Shown piece after piece: positions 8,798-17,114 of a stretch of DNA of 64,000 nucleotides. Under the pieces are notes generated by a model. It saw only the letters and a program-made list of their open reading frames with translations. It made no database searches and was not told where the DNA came from. Positions within the stretch are counted from its first letter, which is position 1, and every line of letters starts with the position of its first letter. Position numbers and translations under genes: made by a program. Location of the stretch: NCBI GenBank assembly GCA_964591085.1, contig CAZPXH010000008.1:48059-112058 (forward strand), read 5' to 3'. The stretch comes from CAZPXH01 sp964591085 (GTDB taxonomy: Bacteria > Spirochaetota > Spirochaetia > DSM-27196 > CAZPXH01).

Positions 8798-10675
8798 TCA
8801 CGCACCTGGATTCCGCACGGGACTGAGTCTCCTCCGGTTGGAGAGCAGCACAAGGTCCCGCAAGTTCTCCACGGACCGCGCGTGCATCCAGGCCTCCTCA
8901 AAGCCCGCCTCGTTAACAACCTGGGCGATGGCTGCAAGCGCCTGGAGGTGACGGGTGCGGTCGCTCATTGCGCCGTACAGGACAAAGAACGCGTGCACGG
9001 ATTCCGCACCCGGTCCAAAGGCAACACCGTCCCGACATCGAAGCATAATCAGACCAAAGCTCTCCTGATCCAACACGATGTGCGGCACCGCAATGAAGGG
9101 TGATATGGCGGTGCTCGCCAACTCTTCCCGCTCCTCCAACAGACGAACGCACTCTTCCGCTGACAGCCCGGTCCGCTGTGACAGCGGAACGGCAATGCGC
9201 TCAAAGGCCTCGCTACGCAGGAGCGCTTCCCGGACGTCAATCACGTCTGCCTGCTGTACCACCAGGTCAAAGGAGTCCAGCTGCACGTCGTTGACGTCGT
9301 GGAGGATGTCACGAAGCTCCCCTTCCAGATCGCTGCCGGCAACTTGCCTGTTGGTGATCCGCTCCACCAGGTGCAAGAGCGCATAGTCCCGGCCAGCCGC
9401 GGCGCTTCGCCGGAACAGATAGAGCACAATCGCCAGGAGAATGAGCGCTCCGACCACCAGCAGTGCTTCCCTACCCATGTCAACAATGAGCACGGAGAAC
9501 ACCACGATGCTCAGGATCTGGGGAACCGGGTACAGCGGCGCCCGGAAGGTGGGCCGATAGTTCTGCAGTCTGCTTCTCCGGATGATAAGTACGGAGGCGT
9601 TGGTCAACAGATTCGTCCCGATGATTACCGCGCTCGCCGCCTTTACCAGGAGTTCCAGGTCAGAAAAGAGGGACGCCGCTACCAGGACTGCGGTGAGAAC
9701 CAGGCTCCAAACCGGCGTCCCCCTGCGCGCCGTGAGCCTGCCGAGGAAGCCGGGCACTAGACTGTCCCGCGCCATTGCAAGGGGGTAGCGGCTGGCGGCA
9801 ATGAGTCCGGCGTTGGCCGTGGTCACAAAAGCCATGATTGCAGCAGCAGAAAGCGCGACGTAGCCGGCCTGCCCGGCAAACACAGACGCAGCGTCCGCCA
9901 TGGGGCTCACCGACTGGCTGAGGACTCCGGGCGGCTTCACCCCGACTGACACGTACAGCATCAGGCCGTATAAGAGAGTGACCAGGATCACGGAAGCAAG
10001 GATGCCCGCGGGAATGTTGCGGCGGGGGTTCCGGACCTCCTCCGCAACCGTTGCAGCCTTTACCAGGCCTCCAAAGGAGACAAACACAAATCCGGTGGTG
10101 CTGATCAGTACCACCAGAGGGCTTAGTTCCGGATTCTCCAGGCTCCGCAGGAGCCGGCCGGTGAAACGGCCCGGATCAACTTCCGGAATACCAAGCACCA
10201 CGAAGCCCACCATGATCACCAGGAGGCCTACCACCAGCACCACTTCCACGCGGCCGGCGGCCTCAACGCCCAGGAAGTTGAGCAGGAGGAAGACCGCGGT
10301 CAGGACGATTCCAACGACAGGAAGCGGAAGGCCGGTTACAGGTGACAGAAGTGCAGAAAGGCCGTAGACGGCAAAGGCTCCCTTGAGGGACAGACTGAAC
10401 CAGCTCAGCATTCCGCTGATTGTTCCCGCCAAGGGACCGAGGGTCCTGGTAACGTAGAAGTAGTCTCCCCCAGCGCGGGGCATTGCAGTGGCAAGCTCAA
10501 TGGTGGCCAGGCATCCCAATGCAGCAATCCCTCCGGCAAGGAGATACGCCAGGAACACCCCGGACCCCGCCTGCTGGTAGGCGAGGGCCGGAAGCACAAA
10601 GATTCCGGAACTGATCATTCCGCCCGTGGCAATGCTGAATACATCCGCAAAGCCAAGGCGCCTCTGCATTGACAT
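8798..10675 (-). CDS. APC-superfamily amino-acid permease fused to a PTS EIIA domain
   Basis: The N-terminal ~430 residues form a 12-segment APC transporter, with the helix 1 motif SIATGGMISSGIFVLP matching the unwound substrate-binding region of APC permeases. After a linker, the C-terminal ~170 residues are a fructose/mannitol-type EIIA domain carrying the phosphorylatable His in FIAVPHIV. Such EIIA domains may be phosphorylated by the PTS and gate the transporter according to carbon status; this is inference. I prefer ATG 10675 because a -35/-10 pair lies directly upstream with 7 nt to the ATG. The longer form from 10711 would start within that promoter. The gene is divergent from serS. 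Confidence 0.85.
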   Translation of the reverse strand: MSMQRRLGFADVFSIATGGMISSGIFVLPALAYQQAGSGVFLAYLLAGGIAALGCLATIELATAMPRAGGDYFYVTRTLGPLAGTISGMLSWFSLSLKGAFAVYGLSALLSPVTGLPLPVVGIVLTAVFLLLNFLGVEAAGRVEVVLVVGLLVIMVGFVVLGIPEVDPGRFTGRLLRSLENPELSPLVVLISTTGFVFVSFGGLVKAATVAEEVRNPRRNIPAGILASVILVTLLYGLMLYVSVGVKPPGVLSQSVSPMADAASVFAGQAGYVALSAAAIMAFVTTANAGLIAASRYPLAMARDSLVPGFLGRLTARRGTPVWSLVLTAVLVAASLFSDLELLVKAASAVIIGTNLLTNASVLIIRRSRLQNYRPTFRAPLYPVPQILSIVVFSVLIVDMGREALLVVGALILLAIVLYLFRRSAAAGRDYALLHLVERITNRQVAGSDLEGELRDILHDVNDVQLDSFDLVVQQADVIDVREALLRSEAFERIAVPLSQRTGLSAEECVRLLEEREELASTAISPFIAVPHIVLDQESFGLIMLRCRDGVAFGPGAESVHAFFVLYGAMSDRTRHLQALAAIAQVVNEAGFEEAWMHARSVENLRDLVLLSNRRRLSPVRNPGA

Positions 10676-10690
10676 GTACTGGACAGTACA
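10675..10690. promoter_or_regulatory. 16-bp palindrome overlapping promoter and start of the permease gene
   Basis: TGTACTG-GA-CAGTACA is a perfect inverted repeat with 7-bp arms and a 2-bp centre. It covers the proposed -10 element of the permease gene and touches its start codon, a position where a bound dimeric regulator would block transcription. It does not match the spaced LexA operator. The regulator is unknown. Confidence 0.5.
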
Positions 10691-10711
10691 GTTTTCGCTC
10701 CCGCGAGACAA
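10683..10711 (-). promoter_or_regulatory. putative promoter of the permease-EIIA gene
   Basis: On the minus strand TTGTCT (10711-10706), 17 nt, then TACTGT (10688-10683) and 7 nt to the ATG at 10675. This arrangement predicts a transcript starting at or next to the start codon. Confidence 0.4.
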
Positions 10712-10755
10712 GCCTACTGGTGCGTGGATTCGGCATCAGATAGCATTCGCGCCAC

Positions 10756-12021
10756 ATGCTAGACGCCCGCTTTATCCGAGACAACCTGGACCTGGTAGTA
10801 GCCAACACCCGCACCCGGGGTGTTGAGGCAGACCCCGCCAGAGTTGTGCACCTCATGGAACAACGTGCCGTCACCCAGCAGGAGCTGGACGGACTGAGAG
10901 CGCAGCGAAATGACAACGCCCGCGCAATGAAGGGCCAAATGCCGGATGAGGAGCGCCAGCAGCTGATATCAGCCGGGCGGCAGCTGAAGGAGCAGATCCC
11001 GGCCCTGGAACGCAAGCTGTCGGACCTCAGCGAGCAGATGCAGTCCGAGCTGCTGAAGATCCCCAACCTCACCCACCCGGATGCCCCGATCGGGGAGACC
11101 GATGCCGAGAACCGGGAGATCTCCGCCTGGGGAAAGCCAAACCGCGGGCTGACCGAGGACCACGTCAGCATCATGCAGCGACTGGATCTCATTGACTTTG
11201 AGACTGCGGCCGAGGTCACGGGCACCAAGTTTTACTTCCTGCGGAACCAGGCGGTTCTTCTGGACCTTGCACTGGTACGCCTTGCGCTGGACGTGATCAG
11301 TCGGAACGGCTTCACCCTGTGTGCAACGCCTGATCTTGCGCGCGAGAGCGTGCTTCAGAACATCGGGTTCAATCCACGCGGACCGGAAAGCAACGTCTAC
11401 ACCATTGAAGAGTCAGACCTCTGTCTGATCGGCACCGCGGAGATTACCCTGGGCGGAACTCAGGCCGGCAGGATCATGGATGTAGGTTCCCTGCCAATGA
11501 AGATCGGCGGGCTGTCTCACTGTTTCCGGAGGGAGTCGGGAGCTTCCGGCAGGTACTCAAAGGGTCTGTACCGCGTCCACCAGTTCACCAAGGTAGAGAT
11601 GTTCGCCTTCTGCCTCCCCGAAGATTCGGACACGCTGCATTTGCAGATGCTTGCGGTAGAAGAAGAGATCTTCCGGCTGCTGGAAGTGCCCTACCGGGTG
11701 GTGGACACCGCAACGGGAGACCTGGGGGGCCCGGCCTACCGCAAGTACGACATTGAGGCCTGGATGCCCGGCCGCGGCGACTATGGCGAGGTCACCAGCA
11801 CCAGCAACTGCACAGACTACCAGGCTCGCCGCCTGGACAGTCGCTTCCGCGGGTCGGACGGCAAACCAGCCTTTGTCCACACCCTCAATGGAACCGCAAT
11901 CGCCACCAGCCGTGGCATGATCGCGGTGCTGGAGAACCACGTCCAGCCGGACGGAAGCGTCAGCATACCGGAAGCGCTACAGCCCTACACCGGCTTCACC
12001 AGCATCCCGGCAATTGGCTGA
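10756..12021 (+). CDS. serS: seryl-tRNA synthetase
   Basis: Class II aminoacyl-tRNA synthetase charging tRNA-Ser. It has an N-terminal long antiparallel coiled coil (about residues 30-100) that contacts the tRNA variable arm. The catalytic core follows, with motif 2 around FRRESGASGRYSKGLYRVHQF and motif 3 near the C-terminus (NGTAIATSRGMIAVLEN). The length of 421 residues is normal. A weak -10-like TAGCAT (10741-10746) precedes the ATG, with only a 9-nt gap. Its end overlaps the next gene by 8 nt. Confidence 0.96.
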   Translation: MLDARFIRDNLDLVVANTRTRGVEADPARVVHLMEQRAVTQQELDGLRAQRNDNARAMKGQMPDEERQQLISAGRQLKEQIPALERKLSDLSEQMQSELLKIPNLTHPDAPIGETDAENREISAWGKPNRGLTEDHVSIMQRLDLIDFETAAEVTGTKFYFLRNQAVLLDLALVRLALDVISRNGFTLCATPDLARESVLQNIGFNPRGPESNVYTIEESDLCLIGTAEITLGGTQAGRIMDVGSLPMKIGGLSHCFRRESGASGRYSKGLYRVHQFTKVEMFAFCLPEDSDTLHLQMLAVEEEIFRLLEVPYRVVDTATGDLGGPAYRKYDIEAWMPGRGDYGEVTSTSNCTDYQARRLDSRFRGSDGKPAFVHTLNGTAIATSRGMIAVLENHVQPDGSVSIPEALQPYTGFTSIPAIG

Positions 12022-13084
12022 CGCAGTCCGAATCATTGCCGAGATCGGGAGCGCACACGGCGGCGATCCGGTCCTGCGGGACGAGCTGATACGCGCGGCA
12101 GCGGAAGCCGGGGCCGGCACCTGCAAGTTCCAGTGGATCATTGCGGACGAGATCGTGCATCCGGCAACGGGGCTTGTTGCCCTTCCCGGCGGTCAGGTGC
12201 CGCTGTATTCGCGCTTTCGGGCGCTGGAGCGCAGCGCAGACTTCTACGCAGATGCCAAGGCAGCCTGTGAGGCCGCGGGCGTAGGGTTTCTGTGCTCGGT
12301 GTTTGGCGACCAGAGCGCGGCGCGCCTCGCCGAACTCAGCAATGAAGTCAAAATAGCAAGCCCGGAGCTGAACCATCTGCCGCTGCTCAGAAGCTGCCGC
12401 AGCAGGTTCCGCCGCGTCATTGTGTCAGCCGGGGTATCCACGAAAGAAGACATCGCGGAAGCGATGGGCTTACTCGGGCCGGAGGGAACGTGGCTGCTCC
12501 ATTGTGTGACCGCCTACCCTGCCCCGCCACAGGACTACAACCTCCGGGTGATCCCGCGGCTGCGCTACAGCTTTGGAGTACCTGTTGGCGTTTCAGACCA
12601 CAGCATGGATCCTGTCCTCATCCCGAGTCTCGCCACGGCCGTCGGAGCGGCATGTATTGAAAAGCACATCACGCTGGACAGAAGCGGACCGGGACTGGAC
12701 GATCCGGTTGCATTGGAGCCGTCCGCTTTTGCGTTGATGTGCCGGAGCGTTCGGGACCTGGCCCGCCACACCCCCGCCCAGCGGCTTGCCCTCTGCTTCT
12801 CCGAGTTCGGTGACGAGCGTTGTGAGACAGTCCTGGGAGACGGGATCAAGCGCCTTGCGCCCTCGGAGGCAGCCAACTACGGCAGGACCAACCGGAGCAT
12901 TCACGCGCTGGCCAACCTGCAGACGGGTCACCGCCTTTCCGCCGCAGATTATGCTGTCCTCCGGACTGAGCGGGTGCTCCGTCCAGGTCTTCACCCGCGT
13001 CACGAGCAGAGTCTTGTCGGCCGGGTCCTGAGGTCAGATGTTCCTGCCGGAGAAGGAATCCGGGAAGAAGATCTCCTACCCTGA
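12014..13084 (+). CDS. NeuB-family N-acetylneuraminate (nonulosonate) synthase-like protein
   Basis: TIM-barrel enzyme of the NeuB/SpsE family, which condenses phosphoenolpyruvate with an N-acyl hexosamine to form a nine-carbon sialic-type sugar. Recognisable segments are IIAEIGSAHGGD, the CKFQWI motif, the KIASPEL segment, HCVTAYPAP, the GVSDHSMD motif and the metal-binding EKHITLDRS. A C-terminal SAF-like domain follows. It starts with TTG 12014, overlapping serS by 8 nt, so it is probably co-transcribed. No other nonulosonate genes (cytidylyltransferase, epimerase) are nearby, so the exact sugar cannot be stated. Confidence 0.85.
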   Translation: MADAVRIIAEIGSAHGGDPVLRDELIRAAAEAGAGTCKFQWIIADEIVHPATGLVALPGGQVPLYSRFRALERSADFYADAKAACEAAGVGFLCSVFGDQSAARLAELSNEVKIASPELNHLPLLRSCRSRFRRVIVSAGVSTKEDIAEAMGLLGPEGTWLLHCVTAYPAPPQDYNLRVIPRLRYSFGVPVGVSDHSMDPVLIPSLATAVGAACIEKHITLDRSGPGLDDPVALEPSAFALMCRSVRDLARHTPAQRLALCFSEFGDERCETVLGDGIKRLAPSEAANYGRTNRSIHALANLQTGHRLSAADYAVLRTERVLRPGLHPRHEQSLVGRVLRSDVPAGEGIREEDLLP

Positions 13085-13125
13085 AACAACACCGATTTCC
13101 GCGACAGGGCTAGCTATTTTTTTAT

Positions 13126-13141
13126 CGATATGCGAATATCG
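13126..13141. repeat. small inverted repeat upstream of the thioredoxin-like gene
   Basis: CGATAT and ATATCG (6-bp arms) flank GCGA, 34 bp before the ATG of the next gene and just after a run of seven T. It could be an operator or a weak hairpin; nothing further supports either. Confidence 0.3.
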
Positions 13142-13174
13142 GATCGGCTGGCGCGGCTACCCGGGAGGCATACG

Positions 13175-13474
13175 ATGAAGACCTTGAGCATAGTTGTGTA
13201 CTCGCAGACCGGATGCACAGATGCGATTGTTCGGGAGATGGCAAGCCTTGATCAGTACCTGTCCCGCCACGTACGAGATCGCGTTGTGATCCGCAATGAA
13301 TGCGTCTGCTCAGCGGAGATAAACCTGCCGGTAGAGGCTGGAAACCTGGACGTCCCGGTGGTGCGCGTCGGCCGACACCTTCTGGTGAACCCGTCCCTTG
13401 CTGAGGTACTGGACGCCATTCAGGTGCTTTCCGCGCTGGGCAGCTCGGCCGGACCGGCGCCCCGCGCCGGCTGA
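13175..13474 (+). CDS. hypothetical protein, possibly a thioredoxin-fold protein
   Basis: Protein of 99 residues with no firm family. It starts with a beta strand then SQTGCTDAIVREM. The later pattern VPVVRVGRHLLVNP looks like the cis-proline and following strand of thioredoxin/glutaredoxin folds. Only a single Cys sits at the expected redox position (CTDA, not CxxC), so redox activity would be limited or absent. ATG 13175 is chosen over 13130 because GGGAGG lies 6 nt upstream. It may be transcribed separately from the NeuB-like gene 90 bp upstream. Confidence 0.55.
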   Translation: MKTLSIVVYSQTGCTDAIVREMASLDQYLSRHVRDRVVIRNECVCSAEINLPVEAGNLDVPVVRVGRHLLVNPSLAEVLDAIQVLSALGSSAGPAPRAG

Positions 13475-13576
13475 GGACGCATCTCAAGCCAATGGCGCAG
13501 ACGGCGCCGTGATGGATGCAGACATGTGCTCTTCCGTGCTTGTCTGCGTGTTCGCGAATGGGTATCTCTTGCTGCG

Positions 13577-14089
13577 ATGTCACATGTATCCAACAGGCGG
13601 GTCTGGAGCCCGCTGGTAACCATTCTGGTAGTTCTACTTCCCACCTGCTCACTCCTCGCTGAAGGTGGAACAGAGGTGGATCCCGACGTTCTGGCAGATG
13701 CGGAGATCTGGGACGGCCCGCGGATTACATTCACCAGGGAGTCCGGGTCAAACCCGGGAGTGGCCGCCAACCAGGATCGCATCACGGACAACGTCTGGAT
13801 CACCCGCGGGAACGAAGGTGGACAGATCTACAACGCCGTTGTAGAGACTTCCGCTAACAGCAGCGTCAGTCCTCGGGATACACTCTGGGCCGTCGGCACC
13901 CTGGACAATCCGGAGGAGCTGGCGTTCCGCCCCTTCCGCGCCGCCGTTCGCCGGCCAAGGGAGGTGGTTGGACTGGATCTGGTACTGTACCTGGAGACTG
14001 ACAACATCCTCTTGGAGGTGGAGTTCCTGTCCTGGGCCCAGGAAAAGCAGGGCGGCTTCAGCTACGAACGCTCCACACGCCCGGAATAG
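13577..14089 (+). CDS. exported hypothetical protein
   Basis: Protein of 170 residues with an N-terminal signal sequence (charged start, hydrophobic VTILVVLLP stretch, cleavage likely after the LLA segment). The mature part contains DRITDNVWITRGN, GGQIYNAVVET, the WAVGTLD segment and a final GGFSYERST. This set of phrases recalls a widespread but unnamed secreted domain found in large surface proteins. Here it is stand-alone. ATG 13577 is preferred over 13526 because it begins directly before the signal sequence. Function unknown; probably periplasmic or secreted. Confidence 0.6.
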   Translation: MSHVSNRRVWSPLVTILVVLLPTCSLLAEGGTEVDPDVLADAEIWDGPRITFTRESGSNPGVAANQDRITDNVWITRGNEGGQIYNAVVETSANSSVSPRDTLWAVGTLDNPEELAFRPFRAAVRRPREVVGLDLVLYLETDNILLEVEFLSWAQEKQGGFSYERSTRPE

Positions 14090-14103
14090 GTCCGGCCGAA
14101 GGC

Positions 14104-14418
14104 TCCGGCAATGCCGTTGACTGGGAACGCATTGTGGAGGCTAATCCCTTTCCCGAGCAGTCCGGGGACGCCCCGCGCCACGTGATTCTTGCCCTTGAGC
14201 GGGAACAGGTCCGCCAGGACGCCGCTGAGGTCCTCACGCAAGAGGGGGTCGCCGGCGAGCAGGCGGTAGAGCAGGGTGAGGCGATGTGGTTTCACTTCCA
14301 GCTTGGGGTCCGCCGCTCCCGCCTCCGTCTGGCCATCATTGATCGCGCGCTCGGCTCACCCGCTACCCTCCGGAACGCTCGCACCATTCTTGCACTGTCG
14401 GCGCTACTGAGGTTCTAA
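14104..14418 (+). pseudogene. C-terminal remnant of a DUF1697 protein
   Basis: The frame encodes only the end of a DUF1697 protein: an NPFP motif after DWERIVEA, then a strand-rich middle part and the usual end RSRLRLAIIDRALGSPATLRNARTI, given here as two adjacent blocks (RSRLRLAIIDRALG, then SPATLRNARTI). Intact members are about 170-185 residues and begin with an N-terminal half that includes an ALLRGINVGG-type motif. That half is absent and replaced by the end of the exported protein gene. There is no good start codon or ribosome binding site. Most likely a deletion remnant, not an expressed gene. Confidence 0.6.
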
Positions 14419-14443
14419 GGTGGGCCTGCGTCCTTGACCAGCG

Positions 14444-14462
14444 TGCTCGGCAAAGCCGAGCA
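14444..14462. repeat. perfect hairpin before the GGDEF-EAL gene
   Basis: TGCTCGGC-AAA-GCCGAGCA gives an 8-bp stem with a 3-nt loop, ending 6 nt before the GTG at 14469. No U-run follows on either strand. It may end transcription of the upstream remnant or affect translation of the downstream gene. Confidence 0.5.
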
Positions 14463-14468
14463 TGAGGT

Positions 14469-16526
14469 GTGAGCGCTCTTGGCGAAAGTGGCGGAACCAT
14501 TTCGCTTCACCCAATCACGCTTCGCTTCCCCGCACCCCTCGAATACTCTTACCGGGAGGAAATGTGGCCGCGTGAACGGCGGGTCACCCGGATTGCGCTG
14601 GTATCGGGGCTGCTGATTTGGAGCCTGTTTGCCGTGGTGGACGCCGGAGTGGCTCCGGAAGTCTGGCAGCGGGTCACGCTGCTCCGCTTCAGCATCTTTC
14701 CGCCCATCGCCGCCGTTGCCTTTGCGCTGACCTTTGTCCGTCTGGGACCGCGTGCTAGAAATGCGCTCATCGCTGTGCCGCTCGCCGTTGCGATAGCTGT
14801 TGCCCTGATCCTCGCCGTTATCGCGCCGCCGGACAGATACTTCGCCCACGTGGCAGCGGTGCTTCTCATCCTGCTGTTCGGGTACATCTTCAGCCGCGCG
14901 GGCTTTGTGCTCACAACCGGAATCTGCCTGCTCTCCCTGCCCGCATACGCGGTAGTGGCAGGGACGGCCGGGGAGCTGACCAGCGTAGACGGTATGGTAA
15001 CCCTTGCCGCCCTTGCCGTCAGCAATCTTGCCGGTGCGGTCAGCGCGTACAACCTGGAGCATCGCTCCCGGTCAGATTTCCTTGGCCGCAACTCCCTGCT
15101 GGAGGACGCCACCCTCAAGTCCCGGCTCAACGAGTGGCTGGAGCAGCTGGTGGAGCAGCGAACCGAGGACCTTACCAGGCTGAATACAGCGCTGCAGCGG
15201 GAGAACGAGGAACGCAAGCGGATTGAGGATCAGCTCCAGTACCTGGCCACCCACGATCCCATGACCGGCCTTGCCAACCGGCACTTCCTGGAGGAGCAGC
15301 TGGAAAAGGCAGTAAGCAGGGGCCTGGTCAATGAGGAAAGCCTGGCAGTGCTGGTTGTGGATGTAGACAACTTCAAGACCATCAACGATCGCTACGGCCA
15401 CCGGAGGGCTGACCTGATCCTGCGGGAAGCCGGCGCAAGAATACAGGACGCGGTACGGAACCTGGATACGGTAGCCCGCTTTGCCGGGGACACCTTTGCC
15501 GTACTTCTGCCCAAGGCTGGCAATACAAGCACCGTGGGAATGGTCCTGGACCGGCTCCACGACAACTTTGACAAACCCATCGTTCTGGAAGACCTGTCGC
15601 TGGAGATCACGGTCAGCAGTGGCGCGGCACTGTGCCCAACAGACGCGAATGACTCGGCGGGGTTGCTCCGCTGCGCTGACAGCGCAATGCACCAGGCCAA
15701 GTCCGCCGGGCGAGACAGATACCAGTTCTTCTCCCGAGAGCTGGACGTCCTGCTTGCCCGCAGGGACAGCCTGGAGCGGAGGCTCCGGACCGCAATAGAC
15801 CGTTCGGAACTGCACCTGGTCCTGCAGCCAAAGTTTGACCTGCAGGAGGGCAAGCGATCCGGATTTGAGAGCCTGCTCCGTTGGACCGCCGGCAGAGAAG
15901 CAGTCTCGGCACCGAACGAGTTCATTCCAATCGCAGAAGAGTCCGGCGTGATCAGTCCCATTGGGAAGTGGGTGCTCAAGGAGACCTGTACGCTTGCACA
16001 GCAGTACGCCCGGAACCTTAGCGTGAACGTCTCTCCCGTGCAGCTTTCCGAAGCAGGGCTGACGCCCTACATCATTGACGTGTTGTCCCGGTGTGACACC
16101 GAACCAAGCCTCCTCACGCTGGAGATCACGGAAAGCGCCCTGATGTCGGATGTGGCCGACGCTCGCGCGCTTCTCACCGCCATCCGCAGCGCGGGGATCA
16201 GGATCAGTATTGACGACTTCGGCACCGGCTACTCGTCTCTTGCATACCTCAGCCGCCTGCCCATAGATGAAGTCAAGATCGATAAGTCCTTTGTCCAGCA
16301 GATCGGCCGATCAGCTCCGGACGAGGCAATAGTGAAGGCGATAATTGGGCTGGCGCACAACATCGGCGCACGCGTGGTTGGTGAAGGCGTGGAGCTGGCG
16401 GAGCAGGCCGCATTCCTCAAGGCCGAGGGCTGTGACGAGGTTCAAGGCTTTCTCTACGCCCGGCCCCTCGCGCCGGCAGACGCAATCAACGCGCCACTTC
16501 CGCCCAGCCTCAAACCGCAGGTCTGA
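14469..16526 (+). CDS. membrane GGDEF-EAL protein, probably a c-di-GMP phosphodiesterase
   Basis: About six transmembrane segments (residues ~40-190), a short coiled coil, then GGDEF and EAL domains. The GGDEF active site is degenerate (AGDTF, residues 339-343), so cyclase activity is unlikely. The EAL motif reads ESL (467-469) but keeps the catalytic Glu. Other EAL residues are present: NVSP, ITES, DDFGTGYSS, KIDKSF and GEGVE. The best inference is a membrane-bound sensor that degrades c-di-GMP. GTG 14469 keeps the conserved LRFPAPLE leader before the first helix. ATG 14562, behind GGGAGGA with very short spacing, is an alternative. Confidence 0.88.
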   Translation: MSALGESGGTISLHPITLRFPAPLEYSYREEMWPRERRVTRIALVSGLLIWSLFAVVDAGVAPEVWQRVTLLRFSIFPPIAAVAFALTFVRLGPRARNALIAVPLAVAIAVALILAVIAPPDRYFAHVAAVLLILLFGYIFSRAGFVLTTGICLLSLPAYAVVAGTAGELTSVDGMVTLAALAVSNLAGAVSAYNLEHRSRSDFLGRNSLLEDATLKSRLNEWLEQLVEQRTEDLTRLNTALQRENEERKRIEDQLQYLATHDPMTGLANRHFLEEQLEKAVSRGLVNEESLAVLVVDVDNFKTINDRYGHRRADLILREAGARIQDAVRNLDTVARFAGDTFAVLLPKAGNTSTVGMVLDRLHDNFDKPIVLEDLSLEITVSSGAALCPTDANDSAGLLRCADSAMHQAKSAGRDRYQFFSRELDVLLARRDSLERRLRTAIDRSELHLVLQPKFDLQEGKRSGFESLLRWTAGREAVSAPNEFIPIAEESGVISPIGKWVLKETCTLAQQYARNLSVNVSPVQLSEAGLTPYIIDVLSRCDTEPSLLTLEITESALMSDVADARALLTAIRSAGIRISIDDFGTGYSSLAYLSRLPIDEVKIDKSFVQQIGRSAPDEAIVKAIIGLAHNIGARVVGEGVELAEQAAFLKAEGCDEVQGFLYARPLAPADAINAPLPPSLKPQV

Positions 16527-16763
16527 ATCCGGAGGATTCCACAGGGAAAAGCTCGCTCCGCGGGCCTGGACGGGATGCAATTGCAGAAGAAATCCTGATT
16601 CGATTCGGGATCGGGACCGGGAGATGACCCATGGGATCAACCCGGTTCCTTGCCTTGCCTCGGTACCTTCTGGGCGTTTGCCAGAGCCTGCCGGCCCAGA
16701 CTGCCACGCGCAGACAGCGTCGGGCACACAGCGTCCGAAAGTGCGCAGCGTTTTGTCTGCCTG

Positions 16764-17076
16764 ATGACCTGGACCGGCCTTGCGGTTGGCCTGAGCATGG
16801 ATGTGTTCCATCTCGCGACAATCCACACAGTCTGCGAGACGCTTGAGAAACGCATGGTAGTTCCGGGAATCATGACCGCAAGCTCGCTGTTGATTGCGAG
16901 GCCAATCTCGCTTGTAGGGGGCCGCCACTGGACTCACGCTTGGCCTCGCCGAGGCCATCGGACTTCCCGGCAGAGCAATCACCGTCAACCCCGATGCCGC
17001 GTTCATGGGGTACGCCAGCACCTTCTGGGACGGCATCTCCATCGGCTTCAGAGCTGGCGCGATGTTTGGCGCTTAG
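16764..17076 (+). pseudogene. frameshifted small membrane protein gene, family unknown
   Basis: Two adjacent frames join at a run of five G (16917-16921). The first gives MTWTGLAVGLSMDVFHLA and continues to ARPISLVG. After removal of one G the second gives AATGLTLGLAEAIGLPG and continues to FRAGAMFGA and a TAG stop. Together they would make a ~104-residue protein with two or three hydrophobic segments. The clean continuation in both frames suggests a single frameshift, real or a sequencing error in the G run. I do not recognise the family. The remainder of the 16527-17114 stretch (16527-16763 and the bases after the TAG) shows no other supported gene. Confidence 0.45.
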
Positions 17077-17114
17077 GGGGGGATGACCTGGCCGGGCTTA
17101 CTGTAGTCGGCGCG

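Noticed and set aside
10675..10690. LexA box
   Set aside because: The arms TACTG/CAGTA resemble the E. coli LexA box, but the 2-bp spacing is far shorter than the required 10 bp.
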